The translations under genes were made by a program, and so were the position numbers. A stretch of 21,430 nucleotides of DNA from Sphingomonadales bacterium (GTDB lineage: Bacteria > Pseudomonadota > Alphaproteobacteria > Sphingomonadales > Sphingomonadaceae): NCBI GenBank assembly GCA_024636595.1, contig JAGXGT010000168.1, positions 1-21,430 of the forward strand. The letters are read 5' to 3'. The notes under the pieces were generated by a model. It worked only from the letters and a program-made list of their open reading frames with translations, was not told the origin of the DNA and searched no databases. Shown piece by piece: positions 1 through 6,775 of this stretch (position 1 is the first letter of the stretch; each line of letters opens with the position of its first letter).

Positions 1-360
1 CATCCGCCACAGCTGACGAGTCAGTTCGGCGATCGATGTCTTGCCGTTTGTGCCCGTCACCGCCGCTACATGGGCCGGCGTCGGCGTGAAATAGCGGGCG
101 GCCATCTGGGCAAATAGTCGCCGCGGCTCTTCATCGACAATATGGACCGCGCCCTCGACCTGCGCGTCGGGATGGGCGACGATAGCGATGGCACCAGCGC
201 GGATCGCCGCTTCGATAAAATCCTCTCCGTTGAACTTCGCGCCCCGGAAGGCACCGAAAATATTGCCGGGCGCGAGCTTGCGGTGATCAATGGCAAAGCC
301 GGTGACGCTCTGATCACCGGCATCACCGTCGAGGCCTGGTACAAAACTATTCAGTCGCAT
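1..360 (-). CDS. murE: UDP-MurNAc-tripeptide synthetase MurE, N-terminal part
   Basis: MurE adds the third stem-peptide residue (meso-diaminopimelate in Gram-negatives) to UDP-MurNAc-L-Ala-D-Glu in the cytoplasm. Only the first 120 residues are inside the window; the gene runs off the left edge. The reverse-strand reading starts MRLNSFVPGL and has a Mur-ligase N-terminal domain with the run LAPGNIFGAFRGAKFNGEDF (residues 29-48). The ATP-binding P-loop GTNGKTS follows at residues 103-109, which is diagnostic of the Mur ligase family. The ATG at 360 lies inside the end of ftsI (14-base overlap), with a GAAGAG ribosome-binding-like stretch about 10 bases upstream. Its place directly after ftsI in the dcw cluster favours MurE over MurC, MurD or MurF. 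The residues that select the third amino acid are outside the window. Confidence 0.93.
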   Translation of the reverse strand, partial: MRLNSFVPGLDGDAGDQSVTGFAIDHRKLAPGNIFGAFRGAKFNGEDFIEAAIRAGAIAIVAHPDAQVEGAVHIVDEEPRRLFAQMAARYFTPTPAHVAAVTGTNGKTSIAELTRQLWRM

Positions 361-2065
361 GGCTTTGCTCTTCGGACGAGGCTTTTGGTTTCCACAGCAG
401 CGGTGTCAACTCCGACACATCGACATCGCGATGTTCGTCGGGAATGACCCCGAGCATCGGTCCGACACGCGATACCAGCTTGTGTACGATCGGTGCTGTG
501 GTCCAGCCGGCTGTGCGCTGAAACGATGTTTCTGCGGTTCCCTTTGGTTCATCGAGCATGGCGATAACAACATAGCGCGGATTGTCCATCGGGAAGGCGG
601 CGGCAAAGGTCGAAACCAGCGAGGTCTTGTTATAGCCGCCTTCCGAGGGTTTTTCTGCCGAGCCGGTCTTTCCGCCGATCCGGTATCCGGGCGCGTCTGC
701 CTTGCGGCCGGTGCCGTCCGATACAATCATCCGCAGCAACTGGCGCATCCGGGCGCTGGTCGCGGCCTTGAACACCCGGCGGCCCTTGGCCTCCTTGCCG
801 GGCTCTACCTTCAACAAGGTTGCCGGACGCCAGATGCCGCCATTGACAAGCGCCGCGTAGGCGCTGGCCAGATGCAGCGGGGTGACGGCGATGCCATGAC
901 CATAAGCCACCGTCATATTGGTGACCCGCCCCCAGTTGCGCGGCCACAGCGGCTGGCCGCGTTCAAACAGCTCGATATGCGGCCGTTCGTCAAAACCGAG
1001 CCGGCGGAACATGCTCTCCATCGCTTCCTGGCCAAGATTATCGGCGATCCGCGCGGTGACGATATTGGAGCTGTGCACCAGCGTTTCCGGGACATTCAGA
1101 TAGCGGCCCTGACTATGGTCATCCTTGATGGTAAAGCCGCCGACCTTGATCGGTTCCATCGCATTATAACGAACCGCAAGATCGGTTACGGTGCCAGCAT
1201 CCAGAGCCGCGGCAATAGTCAGTGGCTTGAACGTCGATCCCAGTTCGAACACGCTCTGGGTCACTTCATTATTCTGGTGCTTCATCGACGCTTTGAGGAT
1301 CTTGTTCGGATCGAACATCGGCAGCGACGCCAGCGCCATGACCTCGCCGGTTTCGACATCGAGGATGATCCCCGCCGCGCCGCGCGCCTGAGCCATCAGC
1401 ATGGCATCCTGAAGCTCGCTTTCCAGCGCAGATTGTACCCGGCTGTCGATCGACAATATCGCGGGATTGGCGCGCAGGTTCTTGTCGACAAGGCGCGCGT
1501 CGAGCGCCCGCTCCATGCCCATCACGCCGTTGCCGTCGGCATCGACATAACCCAGCACATGCGCCGCTAGTTCGCGCTGGGGATAGAGCCGTTCGTCCTC
1601 GCGGGGAAATTCGATGCCGATTTCACCCAGCGCGTGGATCTGTTTGACCTGTTCGGGTAGCGCTCTGCGACGCAGATAGGTTGGGTGGGAACCGCGCAGC
1701 TTTTCCAGAAAATATTTGGCACTGGTATCGGTGAAAATCGAGGCGAGTTGCTGCGCCAGCACCTCCTTGTCGCCCAGCACCCGGGCCGGGACCACGCGAA
1801 CCGCATAGCCGCGCATCGTCCGCGCCAGAGGAACCCCGTTGCGGTCGACGATATCGCCCCGCGGCGGAATGAATGCGCTACTAGACGGCCGAAACGGTAC
1901 GGCATCTTCCAGAATGGTAAGGCTGATCAATCGTCCGATGATGATGGTGAACGCAGCCAGAAAAACCAACAGCAAAATCATCAACCGAAAATGCGCGCTG
2001 GCGGTTATTTCCTTGGCTTTTCCCGAAAACTGCACCTTCTTGCTGTTGGCCAGAAGTGTCGTCAT
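347..2065 (-). CDS. ftsI: Peptidoglycan D,D-transpeptidase FtsI (PBP3)
   Basis: FtsI is the septum-specific class B penicillin-binding protein. It crosslinks new peptidoglycan on the periplasmic side together with FtsW and FtsQLB. The 572-residue product has a short cytoplasmic N-terminus, one membrane segment at about residues 28-48, then a PBP dimerisation domain (about 60-190, containing PPRGDIVDRNG at 67-77). The transpeptidase domain carries all three active-site motifs: S277-T-F-K280 (nucleophile and general base), S332-S333-N334, and K466-T467-G468. Length is typical for the family. The start ATG shares ATGA with the ftsL stop codon, so the two are translationally coupled. No catalytic residue is missing. 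Confidence 0.97.
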   Translation of the reverse strand: MTTLLANSKKVQFSGKAKEITASAHFRLMILLLVFLAAFTIIIGRLISLTILEDAVPFRPSSSAFIPPRGDIVDRNGVPLARTMRGYAVRVVPARVLGDKEVLAQQLASIFTDTSAKYFLEKLRGSHPTYLRRRALPEQVKQIHALGEIGIEFPREDERLYPQRELAAHVLGYVDADGNGVMGMERALDARLVDKNLRANPAILSIDSRVQSALESELQDAMLMAQARGAAGIILDVETGEVMALASLPMFDPNKILKASMKHQNNEVTQSVFELGSTFKPLTIAAALDAGTVTDLAVRYNAMEPIKVGGFTIKDDHSQGRYLNVPETLVHSSNIVTARIADNLGQEAMESMFRRLGFDERPHIELFERGQPLWPRNWGRVTNMTVAYGHGIAVTPLHLASAYAALVNGGIWRPATLLKVEPGKEAKGRRVFKAATSARMRQLLRMIVSDGTGRKADAPGYRIGGKTGSAEKPSEGGYNKTSLVSTFAAAFPMDNPRYVVIAMLDEPKGTAETSFQRTAGWTTAPIVHKLVSRVGPMLGVIPDEHRDVDVSELTPLLWKPKASSEEQSHATE

Positions 2066-2664
2066 TCGGCCAGACTTTCAATTTTTTCTGCCATCGCCTT
2101 GCGACCGAGATCGCGGACAAGCCCGTCATCGAGCAGCTTGTCTTCCATCTGCGCGACTCTCGTCGTGCGAGCATGGGCGCCTCCCGACAGCTTGCCCGCC
2201 GCAGCACCTGCGGCGTTGCTGGCCAATGCTCCCCTGCTGCCGATCGCACTGCCGTCGTCATTGCGGTCTTGCGCCTTCGCGGTACCAAACACCGAACCGA
2301 TGATTCCGGCGGGCTTGATGCCGTTCATAGAACTGATGACGGCGACCTGCACCGGCTTGCGGAGATCCTTGCCGCCCAGATTGGCCAGCGCGCGCTCACC
2401 ATCGAGATATTGCGAGGCCTGCGGCGAGGCATAGCCAAATTCCAGCTTGTTCCATTCCTCCAGCTGACGCAGATTGGCGCGCGCGCTGAACTCGGTTTCC
2501 AGATAGCGGATTTGCTTCTTGGTCTCGACGATCTTGTGATCGGTGCGGGCAAGATCGCTGCGCAAGGTCGCGACACTCAGCGACAGCGGATACAGCAAAA
2601 TCGCCACCAGAAACACCAGCGCGAGCCATCCTATTCCTTCAAGGCGTTTGACTGCCAGCTTCAC
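2062..2664 (-). CDS. ftsL: FtsL-like cell division protein
   Basis: This 200-residue protein sits exactly where ftsL belongs, between rsmH and ftsI. It has a short positively charged N-terminus (MKLAVKRLEG), one hydrophobic segment at about residues 12-30 (WLALVFLVAILLYPLSL), then a predicted coiled coil (about 30-70, rich in T, R, K, E and L). That is the classical FtsL/DivIC bitopic design, a partner of FtsB and FtsQ that activates FtsWI. The start is GTG, overlapping the rsmH stop as GTGA; the stop overlaps ftsI as ATGA. It is oddly long: FtsL is usually about 90-130 residues. The extra C-terminal 90 or so residues are Ala/Gly-rich and then charged, with no motif I recognise. The name rests on position and topology because FtsL sequence is poorly conserved. 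Confidence 0.8.
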   Translation of the reverse strand: MKLAVKRLEGIGWLALVFLVAILLYPLSLSVATLRSDLARTDHKIVETKKQIRYLETEFSARANLRQLEEWNKLEFGYASPQASQYLDGERALANLGGKDLRKPVQVAVISSMNGIKPAGIIGSVFGTAKAQDRNDDGSAIGSRGALASNAAGAAAGKLSGGAHARTTRVAQMEDKLLDDGLVRDLGRKAMAEKIESLAE

Positions 2665-3605
2665 TGCTCGCCACCACCGCTCGGCGCGTCGGTGCGCACC
2701 GCTGATCTAAGGGTGGCGGAGCGGGCTCGGGGATTAAGGGCCTGCTCCGCCCCGGCCGGACGCACCGCTTTGGCTGGTTTATGAAAGGTGGGTGCCGGCC
2801 GTGTCTCGTTAACCTGGGGTAGATGGCGGGAACCGGCGGACTTTTGCCCGCTGCGATCCCGCAGAAAATTTTTGACGATGCGATCTTCAAGGCTGTGGAA
2901 AGTCACCACCGCGAGACGGCCGCCGGGCTGCAACATTTTTTCTGCTGCAACGAGGCCGTCCTCGAGTTCGCCGAGTTCGCGATTGATATGAATGCGGATC
3001 GCCTGGAAAGTCCGGGTAGCCGGATCTTTCTTGTCGCCCTGGCGAAATCCCAGCGCCTTTCGGACCACCTGAGCCAGCTCGGAGGTGCGGGTCAATGGCC
3101 GCGCTTCGACAATCGCCTTGGCAATGCGCCGCGACCGGCGTTCCTCGCCATAGCGATAGATGACATCGGCAATCATCTCTTCTTCGGCTTCGTTGAGGAA
3201 ATCCGCCGCGCTCTCGCCATCGCGCGCCATGCGCATGTCGAGCGGGCCGTCTTTCTGGAACGAAAATCCGCGCTCGGCCTGATCAAGCTGCATTGACGAC
3301 ACACCGATGTCGAGGGTGACGCCCTCAATTTCTTCATCAACCAGTATCTCGGCCATTTCGGAATAGCGGGCATGATGCAGGACCAGCTTGCCATCGGCGT
3401 CAGCAACCATGTCCTGACCATTGGCGATTGCATCAGGATCCTGATCAAAGGCATGAACCGTTGCGCCTGCTTTGAGCATCGCTGTTGTATAGCCACCGGC
3501 TCCATAGGTGCCATCGACATGCGTTTCGCCAGGGGTAATGGCGAGCGCGTCGATCACTTCGTCAAGCAGGACGGGGACGTGGCGGGCGGCTGTAGCGAGG
3601 GTCAT
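2661..3605 (-). CDS. rsmH: 16S rRNA (cytosine1402-N4)-methyltransferase RsmH
   Basis: RsmH (formerly MraW) uses S-adenosylmethionine to methylate N4 of C1402 in the decoding centre of 16S rRNA. The 314-residue product opens MTLATAARHVPVLLDEVIDAL, typical of the family. It has the SAM-binding loop DGTYGAGGYT (residues 31-40) and the family signature LDIGVSSMQLDQAERGFSF followed by DGPLDMRM. Near the C-terminus are GGRLAVVTFHSLEDRIVK and a basic tail. An open reading frame continues upstream to 3719, but those 38 extra residues are Arg/Pro-rich, overlap mraZ and are not family-like. The ATG at 3605 overlaps the mraZ stop as ATGA, so I chose it. The 3' end overlaps ftsL as GTGA. Confidence 0.96.
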   Translation of the reverse strand: MTLATAARHVPVLLDEVIDALAITPGETHVDGTYGAGGYTTAMLKAGATVHAFDQDPDAIANGQDMVADADGKLVLHHARYSEMAEILVDEEIEGVTLDIGVSSMQLDQAERGFSFQKDGPLDMRMARDGESAADFLNEAEEEMIADVIYRYGEERRSRRIAKAIVEARPLTRTSELAQVVRKALGFRQGDKKDPATRTFQAIRIHINRELGELEDGLVAAEKMLQPGGRLAVVTFHSLEDRIVKNFLRDRSGQKSAGSRHLPQVNETRPAPTFHKPAKAVRPAGAEQALNPRARSATLRSAVRTDAPSGGGEQ

Positions 3606-4105
3606 TTCTGTTTCCCTCCGCTTTTCTGGCCGGCTTCTTTCAAATGATGCTCCACCAGACGCCGGTCGACGGGGACGTCGTCGGTCGTGTCGAGCAGGGT
3701 CTGCGGGTTCCACAGGCAAAAGGTCGTGCCGATGCCGTGGAACAGGACGTGACCGTCGAGATTGCCGATTTCCATGAGGTGCGGCGGCAGGACGAAGCGA
3801 CCGCTGGCGTCGAAGCTGAGGTCCTGAAGGGAAGAGAATTTGCGGGCGCCGGCGGCGTCCTTGTCAAAGCTGTCGCCCCGCGTGATCGCCGCTTCCCACT
3901 GCTTGTCGATTTCGGCGAGCATGTCGGCCTTGCGGCTGAGACCGAAGCCGACGAGGCAATCCCATTTTTCATGAGTGCCGAGGCAGAGTGTACGGCCATC
4001 GCTGCTTTCAACCAGATTTTTGCGCAGGAAGGCGGGCACCGACAGCCGACCCTTGTCGTCTATCGCCGATATTGCAGAGCCTGAATATGCATACGCACCT
4101 GACAC
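3602..4105 (-). CDS. mraZ: Transcriptional regulator MraZ
   Basis: MraZ is a ring-forming DNA-binding protein of the SpoVT-AbrB type that represses its own dcw operon. The 167-residue product has the two expected half-domains, each with the DxxGR signature: DDKGRLSVP (residues 16-24) and DASGRFVLP (99-107). The only in-frame start is the GTG at 4105, because an in-frame TGA lies five codons upstream. A GAGGGA ribosome-binding site sits 8 to 10 bases before it, which settles the start. It heads the operon mraZ-rsmH-ftsL-ftsI-murE. The upstream leader holds six 10-base-phased GGG motifs, the likely autoregulatory site. The Lys/Gly-rich C-terminal tail (about 20 residues) is slightly longer than in E. 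coli MraZ. Confidence 0.95.
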   Translation of the reverse strand: MSGAYAYSGSAISAIDDKGRLSVPAFLRKNLVESSDGRTLCLGTHEKWDCLVGFGLSRKADMLAEIDKQWEAAITRGDSFDKDAAGARKFSSLQDLSFDASGRFVLPPHLMEIGNLDGHVLFHGIGTTFCLWNPQTLLDTTDDVPVDRRLVEHHLKEAGQKSGGKQK

Positions 4106-4203
4106 AGCGAGAATCCCTCATCCCGACCGGGGCGATAATCTCCCCGACCCGGAAGTGCGCTTTTCCACGCGCTCCCGAAGCAGAATCCTGAACAGGAAGA
4201 ATA

Positions 4204-4232
4204 CCCCGATAACAAATCAGGGTTATCAGGGG
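4204..4232 (-). other. Hairpin in the mraZ leader
   Basis: CCCCGATAAC (4204-4213) and GTTATC-A-GGGG (4222-4232) form a 10-base-pair stem with one bulged A and an 8-base loop. It lies in the transcribed leader between the promoter and mraZ and overlaps the first two GGG repeats. A second, shorter GC hairpin (CGGGG 4128-4132 with CCCCG 4142-4146) lies just upstream of the mraZ ribosome-binding site. Either could affect translation or be incidental to the operator. The pairing is directly visible; the function is not. Confidence 0.4.
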
Positions 4233-4273
4233 AACGGCGGGGATGGAAGGGGATATTAAGGGATTTTACGGGT
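4220..4273 (-). promoter_or_regulatory. Six-unit 10-bp-phased GGG array, probable MraZ operator
   Basis: On the plus strand GGG[A/T] occurs at 4220, 4230, 4240, 4250, 4260 and 4270, exactly 10 bases apart. The fourth bases are T, A, A, A, A, T. The spacers are unrelated in sequence and AT-rich towards the promoter. E. coli MraZ binds TGGGN repeats separated by 5 bases (10-base period) just upstream of mraZ, so this is the expected operator design with twice the repeat number. The G-rich strand is opposite to the mraZ coding strand, and the base before GGG is not T. Position is about 25-80 bases downstream of the predicted transcription start, suited to repression. Confidence 0.65.
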
Positions 4274-4302
4274 AACAATATTTAAGTTACTGAAATATTA
4301 AG

Positions 4303-4336
4303 ATTATAATTTTAGCCCTCCGAACGATATTGTCAA
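4303..4336 (-). promoter_or_regulatory. Predicted sigma70 promoter of the mraZ (dcw) operon
   Basis: On the minus strand a perfect -35 hexamer TTGACA (4331-4336) is followed after 16 bases by TAAAAT (4309-4314). A perfect TATAAT (4303-4308) lies immediately beyond at a less favourable spacing of 22 bases. The region is AT-rich against a GC-rich background. It lies between the end of the upstream gene at 4376 and mraZ at 4105, predicting a leader of roughly 190 bases. Not experimentally mapped. Confidence 0.65.
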
Positions 4337-4375
4337 ACGATCCGCGCTCCATCTCTAGAAAAGGGAAAAACACGC

Positions 4376-5167
4376 TCATGGCTTGCGAGAAGTCTTATAA
4401 ATCTGCTCTCGCACGAGCGAATCCACGAACTGAACAGCACCGCTTTTCCCGGGTGATTGACGGGCTTCGTCGGGCCACAGGGCAGCATCGAGCAAATCTG
4501 CATCCGCCACGACCGTCGCCCGCCCCTCCCCGATAGAACATTGCGCCACAAAGCCCGCCTCTCCGATATCGCACCGCACCGCGGGGCTCACGTTGGAGGC
4601 CAGCGGTTCGAGCTTTCCAATGCCCCGGCTGGTAAAGGAATATTTGCCGACGCGAAGCTTTGCGGCCCCTGCCCTGCTTTCACCGAGGGCAACCAGCTCC
4701 AGTCCCCAATGCCCGAGTAGCGGCGAGAGCAAACCAGTGGTCAGCGGGCGGCGTGGATCACCGAGCGGCAGTTCGGACGGCCAGGCGAGATCGGGATCGG
4801 TCAGGATGATGACCGCACCCCCTGCCCGGACCCAGGCGTCGAGATCGGCAAGATCGGCGGGGGCCATGGCCCGCGGTTGGGCGAGGAGGACGATATCGGG
4901 ACTTTCTGCGGCCAGATTTTCCAGGCTGTCAACCGCAACGATCTCATATTGGTTCTGCCAGTAGCGGTAGATCGGAGCGGGCTCGGAGCCACCGGACAGA
5001 ATCGATTCCATCGAAGCCCCCTCACCCCAGATCAGCGGCAGGCTTGTCATCAGCTGGATGCTGGGCCTGACCTGCGGGTCGCCGGGCGGGGAGTCTGCGG
5101 CGGTGCATTGTGCCAGAGCCAGTAGCGCCACCAGCGCCGACGGCACCGTCTGCCAGAAGCCTCGCAA
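4376..5167 (-). CDS. Exported GldG/ABC-auxiliary-like protein of unknown function
   Basis: A 263-residue protein with a signal sequence (MRGFWQTVPSALVALLALAQC). The Cys at 21 is lipobox-like, but the Gln before it is non-canonical, so lipidation is uncertain. The body contains a run DIVLLAQPRAMAPADLADLD, then WVRAGGAVIILTDPDLAWPS and a LGHWGLEL stretch. This resembles the periplasmic GldG/ABC_transp_aux type domain found next to some ABC exporters; it is a resemblance by eye only. The start is TTG: it lies immediately after the stop codon of the upstream gene, has GGGAG about 9 bases before it, and supplies the Arg needed before the hydrophobic stretch. Four Cys are spread through the protein. 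No ABC transporter is adjacent. It is the last gene of the cysK transcription unit. Confidence 0.75.
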   Translation of the reverse strand: MRGFWQTVPSALVALLALAQCTAADSPPGDPQVRPSIQLMTSLPLIWGEGASMESILSGGSEPAPIYRYWQNQYEIVAVDSLENLAAESPDIVLLAQPRAMAPADLADLDAWVRAGGAVIILTDPDLAWPSELPLGDPRRPLTTGLLSPLLGHWGLELVALGESRAGAAKLRVGKYSFTSRGIGKLEPLASNVSPAVRCDIGEAGFVAQCSIGEGRATVVADADLLDAALWPDEARQSPGKSGAVQFVDSLVREQIYKTSRKP

Positions 5168-5536
5168 CTAGCGCCGCTCCCGATCCATCGGTGCATCGAG
5201 ATTCGGGTCGGGTTTCAAATCGGGAACCGTTTGCCCGGGCAAATTCGCCGCCGGCTTTTGCGCTCCCGATTTTCCCGCCCCCGATGCCGGAGCCGGGGTG
5301 ATGCCCAATTCCGCCAACGGCTCGGCGGGATTTTCCTCCGGATTGCTGACCAGTGGCGGGGCAGCGCCTGTTCCGTCAGCCTGCATTTCCTCGACCACGG
5401 TCTTTTCATCGCTGGCCCGCTGAATCACGAAATTGGCGACGCTGACCAGCAACAGCACAGCAGCCAGACCGACTACGCCCACCTGAATCCGCTGCATCGT
5501 GTCCTGACGGCTGCTATTTTGTATTTTCTTATCCAT
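5168..5536 (-). CDS. Single-pass membrane protein of unknown function
   Basis: A 122-residue protein: a short polar N-terminus (MDKKIQNSSRQDTMQRIQ), one membrane segment at about residues 18-38 (VGVVGLAAVLLLVSVANFVI), then an acidic, Pro/Ala-rich tail with no motif I recognise (about 40-122). Predicted topology is N-in with a periplasmic tail. The frame is open up to 5692, but the upstream extension is Arg/Ser-rich and lies inside cysK. The ATG at 5536 overlaps the cysK stop by 8 bases and gives a sensible membrane protein. The next gene starts on the base after this gene's stop, so the two are probably co-translated and may act together at the membrane. It is not recognisable as any named family. 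Confidence 0.72.
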   Translation of the reverse strand: MDKKIQNSSRQDTMQRIQVGVVGLAAVLLLVSVANFVIQRASDEKTVVEEMQADGTGAAPPLVSNPEENPAEPLAELGITPAPASGAGKSGAQKPAANLPGQTVPDLKPDPNLDAPMDRERR

Positions 5537-6524
5537 TTTGATCAAGCCACGGGAAAACCGGCAGCCCCTTTTCCTTGAGCCATGCCGCGTTGTAGAGCGA
5601 GGACAGATAGCGGAATCCGGTATCGCACAAGATGGTTGCAACTTGGCTGCCCGGCCCGAGCTCCTTGCCGAGCGCAATCGCGCCAGCGACATTGATGCCC
5701 GATGACAGGCCGAGGCACAGTCCTTCTTCCATCAACAGCCGCTCGACCCAGACCAAAGCTTCTTCGTCAGAAATCCGGTATTGCCGGTCGATCGGCGCAT
5801 CTTCCAGATTGCCGGTGATCCGGCCCTGCCCGATACCCTCGGCAACGCTATTGCCCTCGGACTTGAGCTCGCCATGGGCATAATATTCATAGAGCGCCGC
5901 GCCATGCGGGTCGGACAGGGCGATCGTCACCTTCTCGTCTTTGGCCTTCAGCCCCATGCCAACGCCAGCCAGCGTACCGCCGGTGCCGACGGCGCAGGTA
6001 AAGCCGTCGATCCTGCCGTCCATCTGGGTCCAGATTTCTTCCGCCGTCGTTTCGATATGGGCCCGACGGTTGGCGACATTGTCAAACTGGTTGGCCCAGA
6101 CCGCCCCTTCGGTTTCTTCCGCCAGACGGCGCGAGGTGTGCACAAAATGCGCGGGATTGGAATAAGGCGCAGCGGGAACGGTGATCAGCTCAGCCCCGAG
6201 CGCACGCAGCGTGTCCATTTTTTCCCGGCTCTGGGTTTCGGGCATGACGATGGTCGACTTATAGCCCTTGGCATTGGCGACCAGCGCAATCCCGATCCCG
6301 GTATTGCCCGCCGTCCCCTCGACAATCCGGCCGCCGGGCTTGAGCAGGCCGCGTTCCTCGGCGTCCTGGATGATATAGAGCGCGGCACGGTCTTTTACCG
6401 ACGCGCCGGGATTGGCAAATTCGCACTTGCCGTAAATGTCGCAGCCGGCTTCGGCGCTGGGGCCAGCGAGGCGGACGAGCGGTGTGTTGCCGATCAGGGC
6501 GAGACTGTTGGGAGCTATTGTCAT
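5529..6524 (-). CDS. cysK: Cysteine synthase (CysK-family, PLP-dependent)
   Basis: A type II fold PLP enzyme that should make L-cysteine from O-acetylserine and sulfide in the cytoplasm. The 331-residue product has the Schiff-base lysine in NPGASVKDRA (K44), the substrate loop EGTAGNTG (69-76) and the phosphate-binding GTGGT (180-184). A SSGIN segment lies near the C-terminus. Classical E. coli CysK has a TSGNTG loop; the EGTAGNTG variant marks a distinct subgroup common in alphaproteobacteria and shared with fungal Cds1-like cysteine synthase/desulfhydrases, so the physiological reaction could differ. No clear ribosome-binding site precedes the ATG. It is the first gene of a three-gene unit with two membrane or exported proteins of unknown role. 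Confidence 0.88.
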   Translation of the reverse strand: MTIAPNSLALIGNTPLVRLAGPSAEAGCDIYGKCEFANPGASVKDRAALYIIQDAEERGLLKPGGRIVEGTAGNTGIGIALVANAKGYKSTIVMPETQSREKMDTLRALGAELITVPAAPYSNPAHFVHTSRRLAEETEGAVWANQFDNVANRRAHIETTAEEIWTQMDGRIDGFTCAVGTGGTLAGVGMGLKAKDEKVTIALSDPHGAALYEYYAHGELKSEGNSVAEGIGQGRITGNLEDAPIDRQYRISDEEALVWVERLLMEEGLCLGLSSGINVAGAIALGKELGPGSQVATILCDTGFRYLSSLYNAAWLKEKGLPVFPWLDQNG

Positions 6525-6734
6525 ATTCGTCTAATAGGCGTGGCGAGTGAGCACCGCAAGAAGGGCTTGCTTGCAAGATAAAAAGCAGGACTTTGTCGAA
6601 ACAGGGTCACACGGTTCACACCCCCTATTGCGGAATGAAATTGTCTCCTGCCGGCGTGCGAAACGGGCACATCCGGCAAGAGACAGGACAAGCGGGCAAA
6701 ATCATTCATGCGACACAATATGCCCGGTCAGCGT
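6525..6734. other. Intergenic region upstream of cysK
   Basis: About 210 bases between the cysK start and the katA-proximal hairpin. It must contain the cysK promoter, but I see no convincing -35/-10 pair on the minus strand. A cluster of short repeats is visible: GCAAG at 6556-6560, CTTGC at 6566-6570 and GCAAG at 6573-6577, able to form alternative small hairpins. Open frames on both strands here are short, composition-driven and without family features, so I annotate no gene. Confidence 0.4.
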
Positions 6735-6767
6735 CGCTGTAGGAAAGCGTTTTCCTGCGAGACAGCG
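6735..6767 (-). terminator. Stem-loop after the catalase gene, possible terminator
   Basis: An inner stem AGGAAA (6741-6746) with TTTCCT (6749-6754 region) is flanked by an outer stem CGCTGT (6735-6740) with ACAGCG (6762-6767). It lies 9 bases beyond the katA stop codon. The structure is strong, but there is no U-rich tract after it on the katA strand, so termination or 3'-end protection are both only suggestions. Confidence 0.35.
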
Positions 6768-6775
6768 CGCCAGGC

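Noticed and set aside
359..1570. A 403-codon open frame on the plus strand
   Set aside because: It lies antisense inside ftsI, whose reading carries all three transpeptidase motifs. The antisense translation is Arg/His-rich with no domain; it is open because of GC-biased third positions.
3606..3719. Upstream extension of rsmH
   Set aside because: The extra 38 residues are Arg/Pro-rich, overlap mraZ and are not found in the family; the ATGA junction at 3605 is the natural start.
5537..5692. Upstream extension of the small membrane protein gene
   Set aside because: The extra 52 residues are an out-of-frame translation of cysK; the ATG at 5536 gives a normal bitopic protein.
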